The notes below the pieces were generated by a model. That model was not told the origin of the DNA and did not search any database. It worked only from the letters and a program-made list of their open reading frames with translations. 64,000 nucleotides of DNA, from positions 1-64,000 of the forward strand of contig CAJNDT010006187.1 in NCBI GenBank assembly GCA_905221615.1. Direction: 5' to 3'. The DNA comes from Symbiodinium sp. CCMP2592 (Eukaryota > Sar > Dinophyceae > Suessiales > Symbiodiniaceae). Shown in pieces: positions 41,201 to 51,420 of this stretch. The translations under genes were made by a program, and so were the position numbers. Position 1 is the first letter of the stretch. The number at the start of each line of letters is the position of its first letter.

Positions 41201-43556
41201 CCCGCCTGGATGCCGCAGCGCAAACCCTGGAGGCACAGGATGGCACAGGAAGAATTTGCAGCGAAAGGTGAAGGTGATTTTGAGGCTTAGGGCCAGTGAA
41301 ACTGCGAGAGGTTGCGATGCCCGGCGCAGAGTTGGTCGCGACAAGCCCGGGGCCTTCGTAAACCCGTGGAGCAGGAGCTAAAGGGGTGTGTTTGCAGCCT
41401 CTCGAACCTTCCGAGTGCCCGAGGCCTGTCCATGGAGACCTTGAAGGCAAGCAGACCCCAGTCCCCATATTTGCCTTTCCGGTCCCAAGAAGAGGGCAGA
41501 GGGACCCCGTGAACTTCGACAGGTCGGCGAGGAAGTCTCAGGCACCGTCACGAAGACCATCGCCTTCGGAGCCCTGTCAGCACTCTTCGCTTTGTCGCTT
41601 GGACTCTGCCTTTCCACTTCCGCATCCTGTCACGACGTGTCGTTCTGAGGCGTCTTTGTCGACATCGGTGCCGAGAGGGACGCTCTCTATGTGACCGCCT
41701 CATTTAGGCCTTGGCACAGCTTGCGAAAGAAGCTGTGAGCCCCCTGCCAAGGCCATCTCGCAGCTGGAGAAGCCTCTTTCCGACTACCAGCCCGGAGACA
41801 AGCTGGAAGGCCGCTTGCAGTTTCCAGCGCCGAAAGCCTGCTTTTCCTCTCGTTGCGGATCGTTCGGCCAGGCCTGCGCGTGACGGAGGCCCAGCGAGCA
41901 GTTGAGTCACTTTTGGAGATTGGGTTGCAGAACGGTCGATCTGCAAACTCTGCCAGGTGGATGCTCAACGTCAGCGCCTGGGCGTCTCTGCACGCCCCGT
42001 TGCTGGAGAGTACGAAGTGGGCCAGGAGGTTACTGGCAAGGCATCGCAAGGGCACGCCACAAAGCTGTTTTACAGATGTCGAGTCTTCAGCTGCAGGAGG
42101 GTGGCTTTGACCGTTCCGGCGCAAGTCCATAGATCTTAAGGGCAGTTCAAGACGTCTGCCTCGGGGATTGCTGGTTTATTGCTGACTGTTACAGGCAGTT
42201 TCACCCTCAAGCACATCACGGAAGGTTTCCTGCACTCTGCTCTTGATAACAGGTCACGAAGATCATGGAGTTCGGCCTCTTCGTCGACATTGGTGCGCCA
42301 GCGAGCTCAGATCGGTGTTCTTCGGTCTGCTAAGTCTGCCGTCGGATGCCTTCGAAGCGTGTTATTTCTGCAGAACTTCAGGGCCTCTACCCTGGGCCCC
42401 AAGCTTGCGTGCCGAGGTCCGTGGACGCTCTGGCTCCGACCGCCCTTCTCTCCGGTGACACGAGTGAGCAACTGGCCCACAGAGTCGTTTGCTATCTCCA
42501 TGCTCGGCCCTGCTAGGCCCGGCTTAGGCTTCATCCGACTTCAAACCATGCCGGATCAACCCTCTGGGCCTCCCTCATGCCCGAGAGCACACAAACATTT
42601 CCTTGTCGCCGAGGTATACGGAGGGTCAGGTCTCACACTCAGTGCATTGCTCAGTTCAACCCATGGTGACCAACGGAATGCCAAGGTGCTCGAGGATCTG
42701 AAGGTGACACGAGTGGATATCCCTGGGAACAAGATCGCAGCTGCTTGATGCAAGCAGGAGCATGAAGTCAGCATGCGCAGTGACTGCATGTGACTTCCGT
42801 CTGAAGGAGGCCACTGCCCCTCTTGTCTCCACACCCGGCCCAGGTTGGGCAGCAAGCAGGCGCCGGTGATTCGGAAGCAACGACCAGCATTGACAAACTC
42901 GAGGCTCACCCAGAATTCGCTGCAAGTGATGACGCGGCTGCGCCGGACGGTTTCTCACTTTTTGTCGGGAGGTCGGATCCAAGGTGAGTGGCGCCAGGAC
43001 CTAAGACTGTGAAGGGGCACACCGTCCAAAAGCTTGGCCTGGGACTCCCTGTCGCCGCAGCGAGGTCGTTCGCGGTATTCGGGACTGTCTTTGCAATGCT
43101 TTGTGTCACGAGGGCTGCGTGCAGTGACATTGAAGCAAGCAAGCAGCCGCAGGAGTATGGTATCTTCGTGGACATCGGCCTCGGGAGAATGGATGCCCTC
43201 ATGCCAAACTCCATGTTGGGTGATGTTGCACCAGCCTGAGTTGAGCTGGAACAGAAGACGTCCTGCGACCCAACATGTCTTACCCTTATTGCTCAAACCT
43301 AACTTGAAAGCCTTCGCAGAGAAGAGCGCTGCGTGCCGTGATGCGTGCGACTCAGACCTCGGCAGCCTTCAAGCCCAACCAGAAGATCGAGGTGGCAGAG
43401 GGCAAAGGGTGAGTCGAAATGCCAAGCCCACTGAGTGTCTAGTCAAGGGGCCGTTTAGAGGCATCTCGGAGTGAGCTCTTGACTTCAAGCTGCTTCTGCG
43501 TGCCTCAGGTCTACATTGCACAAGTCGATGCAGCACAGAACCGCGTCACCGTGAGT
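36142..43556 (+). CDS. Tandem S1-domain RNA-binding protein gene (at least eight modules)
   Basis: Eight exons encode the core of an S1 domain (a five-stranded RNA-binding barrel), each with a G(V/I/L)(F/Y)-x-(D/N)-(I/A)-G signature: about 36,172, 37,022, 39,063, 39,884, 40,690, 41,650, 42,271 and 43,158. Between them lie exons with the start of the domain (VG-x-x-V-x-G, at about 36,861, 39,684, 40,370, 41,523 and 42,010) and exons with its end (x-V-D-x-x-x-x-R-V-T-V-S type, at 37,102, 39,394, 40,210, 41,165, 42,685 and 43,509). All are on the + strand and flanked by AG acceptors. Multi-S1 proteins include ribosomal protein S1 and Rrp5; I cannot say which this is. Start and end are unresolved. 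Introns hold repeats but no stop inside recognised modules. Confidence 0.75.
36990..37050 (+). CDS. S1 module 2 core exon
   Basis: Starts after a CAG. Reads [21 protein letters not shown] matching upstream piece ([13 protein letters not shown]) lies at about 36,845-36,885, and the end piece ([10 protein letters not shown]) at about 37,102. Confidence 0.7.
37735..38830. repeat. 1.1-kb block of mixed microsatellites within an S1-gene intron
   Basis: Successive runs: (CCAT)n at 37,735-37,780; (GAT/GGT)n at 37,955-38,150; (TG)n at 38,178-38,282; (GGAT/GGCT)n at 38,328-38,500; (TATG/TACG)n at 38,515-38,565; then CATG-rich sequence to 38,830. All open frames here are repeat artefacts. It lies between S1 modules 2 and 3. 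Confidence 0.95.
39058..39203 (+). CDS. S1 module 3 core exon
   Basis: Reads [20 protein letters not shown] followed by [10 protein letters not shown], a good match to S1 strands 3-5. The Asp of the signature is Asn here. Two related pieces follow: EGDKISVKV (about 39,308) and [15 protein letters not shown] (39,394). Confidence 0.7.
39881..39950 (+). CDS. S1 module 4 core exon
   Basis: Starts after a CACAG. Reads [20 protein letters not shown]. The module's first strand ([10 protein letters not shown]) is at about 39,681-39,710 and its end ([20 protein letters not shown]) at 40,210-40,269, followed by a GTGCGC donor. Confidence 0.7.
40666..40728 (+). CDS. S1 module 5 core exon
   Basis: Starts after TGCAG. 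Reads [20 protein letters not shown]. The first strand ([13 protein letters not shown]) is at about 40,370-40,410. The end exon ([19 protein letters not shown]) is at about 41,165-41,240. Confidence 0.7.
   Translation, partial: VVRYMDSVGIFMDIGASRER
41523..41702 (+). CDS. S1 module 6, two exons joined by a GA-AG intron
   Basis: The first exon, 41523-41568, reads [15 protein letters not shown]. The second, from 41650, reads [16 protein letters not shown]. Removing 41569-41649 (81 bp, starts GAGCCC, ends TCTGAG) restores the perfect S1 signature [14 protein letters not shown] across the junction. Confidence 0.8.
42253..42315 (+). CDS. S1 module 7 core exon
   Basis: Starts after AACAG. Reads [19 protein letters not shown]. 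The first strand ([10 protein letters not shown]) is at about 42,009-42,040. The end piece ([17 protein letters not shown]) is at about 42,685-42,735. Confidence 0.75.
42850..42983 (+). CDS. Linker exon between S1 modules 7 and 8
   Basis: The open frame reads [20 protein letters not shown] then [14 protein letters not shown]. It is acidic and ends at a clear donor (AAG before GTGAGTGG). It probably lengthens the linker between two S1 barrels. Confidence 0.45.
43152..43217 (+). CDS. S1 module 8 core exon
   Basis: Starts after CCGCAG. Reads [20 protein letters not shown]. Its end piece is the exon at 43,509-43,556 ([16 protein letters not shown]), which runs into a GTGAGT. Confidence 0.75.
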
Positions 43557-43689
43557 GCTTCGGAAGCAAGTTTCTCCGAGAGCGAGAGCGAGAGAAAGAA
43601 AGAGAGAGAGAGAGAGAGATAGAGGGAGAGAGAGAGATGGGGGGAGGAGGGGCAAAACACTCAGCTTTCACTCTCCTCCAAATCCCTCA

Positions 43690-44817
43690 CAAACAACGGG
43701 GGGGCCTTTGAGGCCAAGGAGGCGTCAGGCACCCCTCATGCCCCGCCCGGGGCAGAAGAGGGGAGGAGAGAGAGAGAGAGAGAGCCTCAACAAACACCTG
43801 GAGCCCCGAGGAGGAGGCACAGCAAACACAGGGAGCACGGCCCCCGGAGGCAGCCACACGGGGGCCTCGCCCAGCACACACCCACCGCAACCGCAGCCGC
43901 AACCCACAACCAGCGGGGGGGCCAGCGCGGCTACCTCGGCAAGTGCATACATGCCACCGCAGCAGCAGCCCAAGCCTACAGGGGGCCCAGCAACCTCCCG
44001 CGGGAAAGCCAAGCCGCAGCCCCCAGAGGAGCCAAGGCGCCGCAGAGCCGCAGGCTCAAGTGTCGCAGCAGTGGGGGATGCGAAAAGGGTCGAAGGCCAC
44101 CTCAACATATGGCTGTTGAGCTTAGGGCAAGGGCGTACGCCTCGCAACATGCCGCCCGAACTCCCAGTGGCCCCGGGGACATACCTCCACCTCCGCTACC
44201 TTGGGCCCGGAGGGGCATGGGCCGCAGTGGTCCTCCACCAGCAAGACAGACGGGGGCCCAGCTACTTTTCTGGCCAACAGCGGCCCTTTGCGAGAGCCAG
44301 ACAACAAGCACGTGACCCTGCCATTGGGGCGAGCCACCTGGGACCTGGCACAGCTTTGGTCCTCTTCCCGCTGGGACCACCCAGTGGAGCTCCTTCGCGG
44401 TGGCTCCTCTATGTGACGGCGGTCGAGCACACCAGCCTGGGATGGTCCGAGATCAATGCCATCCGTATGCTGCCGGGGGAAGCTTACCTACTGTGGCAAC
44501 GTAAAGGAGACAAAGGCTGGGAGCAAAAGGCAGTCGTCGGCCCGGCAGCACAGCAATATTTGCAGACTGGAGGAGAGAGTCTGCCGTCGGAAGGGGGGCA
44601 GACAGGCTGCCAAGCGGGGGATTCTCAGATGCGAGCAACTGGGAAGACCTCGGAGCCCGCGTGGTTCCGAGCAGAGGGGCCAGAGAGCCACAGGATGATG
44701 CCGAAGAAGAGCACCCCGCCGAGGGGGAACCGGAAGGTGACGATGCCGCCCTCATGCAGACCCCCAGCGGGGGAGCCCGCAGCAGCCATGAGGTCAATGT
44801 TCCAGAGGGGTGTCTAG
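43690..44817 (+). CDS. Unrecognised GC-rich ORF, first of an overlapping pair
   Basis: The open frame begins in a GAGA-rich stretch (43,575-43,640) with no credible start. Likely protein begins near 43,690-43,740. It is Pro/Gln/Arg-rich up to about 44,090. A more ordered part follows (NIWLLSLGQGRTP, TYLHLRYLGPGGAWAAVVL, then ALVLFPLGPP, RWLLYVTAVEH, NAIRMLPGEAYLLW). I do not recognise it. Near 44,660 the protein sense seems to pass to the next frame, where the second ORF continues with acidic sequence, so the two are probably one coding region with a frameshift. G-rich codon use differs from the neighbouring S1 exons, which suggests an inserted element. Confidence 0.45.
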   Translation, partial: QTTGGPLRPRRRQAPLMPRPGQKRGGERERESLNKHLEPRGGGTANTGSTAPGGSHTGASPSTHPPQPQPQPTTSGGASAATSASAYMPPQQQPKPTGGPATSRGKAKPQPPEEPRRRRAAGSSVAAVGDAKRVEGHLNIWLLSLGQGRTPRNMPPELPVAPGTYLHLRYLGPGGAWAAVVLHQQDRRGPSYFSGQQRPFARARQQARDPAIGASHLGPGTALVLFPLGPPSGAPSRWLLYVTAVEHTSLGWSEINAIRMLPGEAYLLWQRKGDKGWEQKAVVGPAAQQYLQTGGESLPSEGGQTGCQAGDSQMRATGKTSEPAWFRAEGPESHRMMPKKSTPPRGNRKVTMPPSCRPPAGEPAAAMRSMFQRGV

Positions 44818-46178
44818 CCATAGCCATGGTACGCCGATGCCTGCGCAGACTGGCAGCTGTACTTGCACGAGGGGGATCTGCTCTACTACAACAACGTGTC
44901 GAGGATCTCCTTGCCGCCCTTGACCCACTTGGACTACGGGGGACGGGGAACCCCCTCTGGGGGAGAAAGCGCCAGAGGGACACCACAGAGTTTTCAGAGG
45001 CAGCCCGCCTACTACGACACCTTGCAGACAGACTCCCCACGGCGCTCAGTGACGTAGACTTGGCAGAAGACATGGCGGTCCGAATAGCCATGCTCAGTCA
45101 GGGAATCCGCCGGCTCGAGGCGGAAATTCATGACCAAGGGGGGCTCCAAGCACTGGAAGCGCGCGAAGGAGCCTACCTGGCCATCAAGGCTATGACGAGC
45201 GCACGAGACAAGGTCCTGACGGGAGACAGGGACTGGCTTACAGCCAACTGGCTTTGGACCGTGGCATCCCTGCTCGAAGAAGGGGACGCCCTCTCATGGG
45301 AACTACGCCATGTACCGGGGGAAGCTCATAGCAGTGATGTCCTCGCTATGGCGGGGGGCGCTGACGAGACCTACGGGGACATGCCGGACGTGTGGAAGGC
45401 TAAACAGTACCTCAAGGAGTTGGGGGGGCTCCTTCCGTTCCTCGCGGACAATGACGCCGACCAAGCCCGCAGGCTTGTGGCAGGGCTGCTAGCATGGGTC
45501 CAAAGCCAGGAAGGGACCACGTTGCTGGTAGACAGCCAAGGCAATGCAGAGACACAGGAAAATGAGGGAGCCCCAAGTCTGTTCGATGGCCCGCCTGCAG
45601 CACCCGGGGGACACGTAGCCGTCAACGACGAGGGGGAGCCCATCGAGACCATGCCCCACGTGCCGCACACGCTGTTGGAAGTCAACCGCACCGCCGAGGG
45701 TGTAGCAGCCAGCGACCCAACTGCACCCGAACAAGGGATGCCCGCCGAGAACAACGAGCCCGCCGCGCTGTCCGAGTTCGAGGGCATCCATGGTGATCCC
45801 GTGCGGGGGGCAACGACCCACACGGAAGAGACGAACATGACCAGCTTGGGGGGCACGCAGCTGGATGCCAACACGTCGGGCAACGCCACAGGGGGGACAG
45901 AGCCGAAGCCCCGCTTTCCGGCCTACTGGAATCTCCGGGGGTCCCTGGCCACGCTTGATGTTCCGTCGTCGGCTGAGCGGGACCCAGAGAGTTTTCCCAG
46001 CGAACCGGAGCCTCCCAGTGACGTGCTGTCTGCACAAGACATTGCGGATGGCCATGCGTTGCAGGAACAAGTAGAGGCAGAACTAGAAGCTTTCGGTCGG
46101 GCCAGTCGAAGACGGCTCCACAGTCCCGAGGGGGCCCGCAGGAGAGCCAACCGTGAATGGACCGATGACAGTGACTAG
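44661..46178 (+). CDS. Unrecognised acidic ORF, second of the overlapping pair
   Basis: About 505 open codons beginning at a GTG inside the previous ORF. It starts acidic (QDDAEEEHPAEGEPEGDD). A helical, Leu/Arg/Ala-rich part runs to about residue 290 (RRCLRRLAAVLARGG, LLRHLADRLPTALSDVDL, QYLKELGGLLPFLADN). A long disordered acidic Pro/Ser-rich tail ends REWTDDSD. No catalytic motif, zinc knuckle or RT is visible. A gag-like or ORF1-like protein of a mobile element is possible but unproven. The uninterrupted length in one frame argues for real coding history. Confidence 0.5.
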   Translation: MVPSRGAREPQDDAEEEHPAEGEPEGDDAALMQTPSGGARSSHEVNVPEGCLAIAMVRRCLRRLAAVLARGGSALLQQRVEDLLAALDPLGLRGTGNPLWGRKRQRDTTEFSEAARLLRHLADRLPTALSDVDLAEDMAVRIAMLSQGIRRLEAEIHDQGGLQALEAREGAYLAIKAMTSARDKVLTGDRDWLTANWLWTVASLLEEGDALSWELRHVPGEAHSSDVLAMAGGADETYGDMPDVWKAKQYLKELGGLLPFLADNDADQARRLVAGLLAWVQSQEGTTLLVDSQGNAETQENEGAPSLFDGPPAAPGGHVAVNDEGEPIETMPHVPHTLLEVNRTAEGVAASDPTAPEQGMPAENNEPAALSEFEGIHGDPVRGATTHTEETNMTSLGGTQLDANTSGNATGGTEPKPRFPAYWNLRGSLATLDVPSSAERDPESFPSEPEPPSDVLSAQDIADGHALQEQVEAELEAFGRASRRRLHSPEGARRRANREWTDDSD

Positions 46179-46700
46179 GGGGATGCTGTTGCAGTGTTGC
46201 AGTGTTGCGGTGATGCACTCCGGGTTTTACGCTTTCTTTCAGCTCTCTGCCGGGGCCTCAGTGTACAGTGCAGTTCGACTCGTCTTCTGGGGGCACCGAA
46301 AGGGGGGCCAAAACCAATGCCGACCTAGGGGGTCCTGTAAGTGGCCCGGGTCTCAGCAGTCGGGGAAGCACAGTATCTGGCCTGTGGGGTGCGTGATGCT
46401 TAGCCTACGAGGCGGGTTGGGGGATAGTGTACAGGGGGGTTTTAACAGGTCAGCCGGTGCGTATTCCCCTGGAGTTTTTATCTTTTCTCACCGCCCGAAA
46501 ACCCCGGTGCGCGAAATCGCGCGGGGGGGAGGGTGTTCGAGCCCGACCCTCCTGGCCGTGTTGAAGAAGAGAGAGAGCCGGACTGTGAAGATGAATCAGA
46601 TTCAGCTTTTCCTAAGGTGCCGTGGAGCCCACTGCGGAGATGCGGCAGCGTCGTGGCAGGTCGAGCCTGGTCTCCCTGTGTCTCTATCTGGAGGAATACA
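46179..46700. other. Non-coding stretch after the ORF pair
   Basis: G-rich, with an imperfect GTTGCAGTGTTGCAGT repeat at the start and no supported ORF. It may be the 3' untranslated part of an inserted element. Confidence 0.4.
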
Positions 46701-46727
46701 TATATATATATATGTATATATATATAA

Positions 46728-46762
<35 letters not shown>
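46698..46762. repeat. (AT)n(AC)n(AT)n microsatellite
   Basis: Runs of AT, then ACAC, then AT again. Confidence 0.95.
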
Positions 46763-46763
<1 letters not shown>

Positions 46764-46839
46764 GTGCTCACGCTCCCCCATGATCCACCCGAACCTGCAT
46801 TTTGTAATCAATGGATCATGGGAGGTGGGCAGCCTCGGA

Positions 46840-47330
46840 TGCTAAAACATCGCCAGGCTCGAGTTTCCCAAAAAATTGTGAAGCTGGAAGTGCTAAAACA
46901 TCGCCAAGCCAAACTCTGAGCAACTATGACCCCGCACTCCCCATAGATGCCAGGATTTTGGGAATTCGATCCCTGCCAGTGTTGTCGCATTTCCGGCTTC
47001 AGGAAGTTTAGGGGGAATTCGAGCCTGGCAGCGTTTTGCAAACTTCGGATGCGAAAACAGCGCCAGGCTCGAATTTCATAAAAATTTGTAAAGCCGGAAA
47101 TACAAAAACATCGCCAGGCTCGAATTTCCCCAAAATCTCAGCAACTGTGGCCCCGCGCTGCTCATAGATGCCAGGATGTCTGGATTTTGGGAAATTCGAG
47201 CCTGGCGATGTTTTGGCACTTCCAGTTTCAGAATTTTTGGGGAAATTCGAGCCTGGCGATGTTTTGACAACCTCGAATGCGAAAACACTGCCATGCTCGA
47301 ATTTCCCAAGATTCCTGCAATTCGAAATGC
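46840..47330. repeat. Cluster of about nine ~30-bp repeats in both orientations
   Basis: Core AAAACATCGCCAGGCTCGAA followed by TTTCCC. Forward copies start at about 46,843, 46,893, 47,057, 47,103 and 47,280. Reverse copies start at about 46,958, 47,011, 47,190 and 47,238. Adjacent opposite copies can pair into hairpins. No ORF is supported here. Confidence 0.85.
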
Positions 47331-48900
47331 CAAAGTAATGGAAGAACAGCTGTACCATGTACTCATACATGAGCCTTCAATTGCTTCCCAACTGTGCTCT
47401 TGCTTCTTTCATCGAACAAAGTCATAGCTGTTGTTAAGATCAGGTTTGCTCAACAAAAGGAGCGGAAGAACAGTTGCACTTCACAATGTTGAAACCTGCC
47501 TGTATTTGTGGATGCTTTAGTCTGCTTTAGCACGTTTTATGTGAAGGCGACTGTTCGTTGAACTTTACATCATGTTTAGATACTGTCGAGTTCTCGTTTC
47601 TGCATCGGGGTACGATGTTGCTAACCGTCTGGACTCGTGCCCGTTGCCTAAACAAGGAAGAAGTATTTCTTGTATTTTATGAATTCAAAAACAAAAGAAG
47701 CTGATGAGCTCCGATATTTCCTATCATTTCATGTCACGTGAGTTCCCAATAGTACTGTCTTGCCTGATTACTTTGGGCTGCCCTTATTCAAGTTGAAGAC
47801 CAGGAAAGAAAGTACCATGAGCTCTCAATTGCTTCGATTGCTGGCGGTACTAACTCTTCTCTCACCGCGCAAAATCATAGCCGAGTCAAGGTCAGCCTTG
47901 CTCAAGAGGTAAGTCAAGTGTTTTGTTGCTTTCCCTCAAGCATAATGAGAAAGATGTGTTTCCACTATTGCTCGGAGGCTATGAGGAGAGGTTTGGAGAC
48001 GTTTCATGCTGTATTAAACGAGGGCAGGAGCTTTATCACTTGTGCGACGGGCGTTGTGCAACGGAGCTCGATTATGTTCTGAGCCATGATCCCCTTGTAT
48101 CGTTTAATAAGATAAAACAGCAAATGTGTTGAGAGGAACAACGATTGCTTTCCAGATACATGCTTGTCTTAATTCCCACGATGTATAAATCGTCAGAAGC
48201 TCGACATACTTTCCTAATTGCCGAATGTATTTGGGGTTTGGTGGAGGGAGACCACTTCTTTCACCAAACACCCAGAGTTAACTTTCTTGTATTGGCAGAT
48301 TGTAAGAGCTCGTTGAGTTCCTTCCAGCCACTGAGTTCCAGTGGCTGATAAGGGGCTGAGGTGGCTTATTGCGTTTCTTTGTGTTGTGATGAAACAAGAT
48401 TTACAACACCACCTGAGAAAGAACAACTGAGCTTGCCTTCTCTTTTCTAACATTGAAGATATGAAGTTGTCCTAGGTTCCCTTGAAGCATAAAAACACAT
48501 GCAGGTTACTTTCCATCTCTTATAGTATAAGAAGCCAGGCTTTATTTTTCCTTTATGGATAAATCGGCAACACCTCTGTTCAGTGTTGTCGCTAGTAAGC
48601 CAAACATACCACTGGTATGTTGGTTTTCACTCAGAAACTTTTCCTTACCCCTTTATATCTATTCAAAGTGTACATCTTAAGTAGTTCGACAACTCAGAAT
48701 CCAGAACCACAACCTGGTTTCGGTTTCGGCTTGTTTACCTATGATATCAAAAAAAGTTCAGGTAGACATGTACAAGAAGTGCAGAACACACCGTAATTAC
48801 CGATAGATTCGGACTCAAGGGTTAAGCATCTTAAGAGGACTACGCAGGAGTATTGACAAGAAGACCGGGGTGGATCTTGGGTGTTTGTGTGTGTGTGTGA

Positions 48901-48942
<42 letters not shown>

Positions 48943-49100
48943 TTATATGTATATGTATAAGATGTACACGCTCATATGTAGCAGCTATCGGGAATGGGAT
49001 GTGTAGGTTGAAGGCATGGGGACAGCGACTGACCTGGCCAGGGGCAGCGGTGGTTCTACCGGGGCATCTCTTGACAGCGCCGGCCTGAGTGCGGCGTTGA
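47331..49100. other. AT-richer stretch without a recognised gene
   Basis: A weak dispersed repeat is visible: the sequence around 47,370-47,460 resembles 47,820-47,910 (TCAATTGCTTC, then TCATAGC, then TTGCTCAA). Otherwise nothing can be supported. Composition is clearly less GC-rich than the neighbours. Confidence 0.5.
48901..48942. repeat. (TA)n microsatellite
   Basis: About 40 bp of alternating TA. Confidence 0.95.
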
Positions 49101-49154
49101 TGGCCCTCCTTTCTCATGATATGTGAAGCCTTTTGTGAATACACCTGGTGTTCT

Positions 49155-51420
49155 CAGGCTACATCCCTCAGGGATTCATGATCCCGGACCCCAAGCGGCA
49201 CGCGGAAATCATCGGGCGCGAAGACCTGATGGATCCGGAGAGCCCGGGGCATTGCATCACAGATCACAGAATCACTCCAAGCCGCTCAGGCACGTGATCC
49301 AAGCACTCCGAAGTGTCTTTGCCAGAGGAGCCGATTCCCTGGTACGAGTGGGCAGAGAAGTTCCCCGGGTTCATCCGATTCAATGAGAAGGACCGAGGGC
49401 TTGGTCGAGCAAGACCAACAAAGGGGGTCTGAGTTCTCGATCGCAACGCTTCAGCATGTTTCAGGCCGAGCGCAAAGAAGACTTGACAGAGGGGTTGATC
49501 TCAAGTGCATGGGTGCGGTTGCATGGCCCTGCTTGGGAAACCGGACGATCTGTTTGGCGAAGTCCGCCAATAATGGAAAGGTCCCACCTCACTTCACCAA
49601 AGCATCCGCCACAAATCGCCCGGGCTCAGGACCAGGTGATCACTATTTCCGTGCGAGCCCACGGCTTCTATGGTGAGAAGGAGCTGCGCCAGGCCTTCCC
49701 AGCCAGAACCTCGAGGTTCGAGCAGCTGTTTCACAGCTCCCAGCGACCTGCAAGAGACCAACAGATGCTGAGGCCCACCTCCCGGTCCCGGCGCATCTGC
49801 AGAAAGCCGATGCCAAGCCAGCCACAAAGGAAGACTTCTTCGTGAAGCTCGAGGAGCTTGGGTGTGAAAGTGTCGGCTTTCTGCGGCTCTGGTGACTTGG
49901 AGGGGCTTCGCGGAGCCGACCTTGAGGGTTGAGTCTTTCTGCGAGGACCAGCCGATGCCAAACTATGATGTCGGCATCAAGCCAGAGATTCACACCAAAT
50001 ACCGTTGATGCCTTAGCTGTGCAGTCCTTGCAAGGGCAAAAACAGGGCCCTGTGTTGGCCACTTGGTGAGTCATGGTGGGTCTGCTTTGGTGCGAACATA
50101 TATCTGCCTCGCAGGTCAGCCGCCGCTCAACGACCCCAACTGGCGTGCCTTGGCTGAGTGGATGCTTGGCACCGGATGGCCCGTATCAGGACAGCTTGTA
50201 AAGCGATTGCTGCAGCTTGGAGCAGTCTAACTTTCGCAGGGGCTAGTTCTGCAGCCCAATGTGGACCATCTGGAAACGAATTGCTTGGTTGTTGCCAGTC
50301 TGCAGTGCCTTTTAGCATTGATGCCCGCCAACACCGCTGTCCCGTGTCGACTGCTATCTCTACTTGCATCAAATCCGGAATCAAGCACCAGCCCGGTTCG
50401 AGCACTGCGACAAGCGCTTCCGATGAATTCAGCCGTGTTTCAAGCTGCGATTCAAGCACCAGCGGTCCAAGCACACCAAGCTCGGGCCTTTTTCCGCTTG
50501 TTTAGGGTTTTCAGGAACCCGACACTCCGCTTAGTGATAGTGTTGGTTTTCGCAGCCACTCACATTTAGGGTTAGCATCCTTCTGCACAACGTTTCGGTT
50601 TTGGGTTTGCACCGCGAGACACCTCTAGTTGCAGGATTTTGGGATTCCTCCTGTTGGGTTACTGGGCTTGCCGCGCATTCTATCCGATTGGGGCTTCGGG
50701 TTTTCTGCACAGTCACTGCAGCGTCTCCTTGTGGCAGGTACGGCCTACAAAACAGCATAATGACAAAATGGAGACCTGACACTCCGAAACACTGACAGAG
50801 ATTGAAATATTCAGAGCTTCACATATTTCTGCAGTGAGGGGCTCGGCACGTCTGGTTTCATATCGGCTATCCCTCACTCTCTAATTAATCTGACGTGCAG
50901 TCGGGTGTAGTGCATTTGCGACCATATTGTAGCCCTTCCTTCTACGCGCTTGGGGCTGTGTAGGGCTTGGACTTGACGACGGGGGGAGGTCAGGAGGGCA
51001 CGGCAGACCTAAAGCCCTGCGCGAATCCACAGCACGAGACTCCCTTGAATCTCGACGGTGACGTCTGTTGGAAATTCTGGTGCCCAGTGCCCGAGCACGA
51101 ATCTTCGGTGCAGGTCTTTCCACTGCGCGAATCTGCTTTTGCCATTTCCGAGAGTGTTGAGTCGAGTATGTTCAAGTTCAACCCTGTCAAAGCTAGATCC
51201 TAAAGCCTCCACCCTGCGGTACCATCATGGGCTCTACTAGGTGAGTTCCCCGTGCCGGATCGGAAGCCTATCACCATGGACTTCAAGGCTTGGTTTCCTG
51301 TTAAGAACCGGCCTCCAAGATTTACCTTGAGACGTTAACCGCTGCTGGCAGACCATCGTGGAGCGTGCTGGGCCGTTTGTGCCCACTGAGAAACCCGGCC
51401 TCAAGAAAGCGAAGGAGGCG
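49155..51420 (+). CDS. Scattered exons of an unrecognised gene
   Basis: Exon-like pieces on the + strand, each after an AG: about 49,155-49,250 (GYIPQGFMIPDPKRHAEIIG), 49,314-49,392 (SLPEEPIPWYEWAEKFPGF), 49,803-49,862 (ADAKPATKEDFFVKLEELG), 49,928-50,004 (ESFCEDQPMPNYDVGIKPEI), 50,115-50,184 (GQPPLNDPNWRALAEWMLGT), 51,240-51,299 (EFPVPDRKPITMDFKAWF) and 51,352-51,420 (TIVERAGPFVPTEKPGLKK). Composition is soluble, charged and Pro/Trp-containing. I recognise no domain. Whether all belong to one gene is inferred from shared strand and style; the 50.2-51.2 kb gap is long. Confidence 0.45.
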
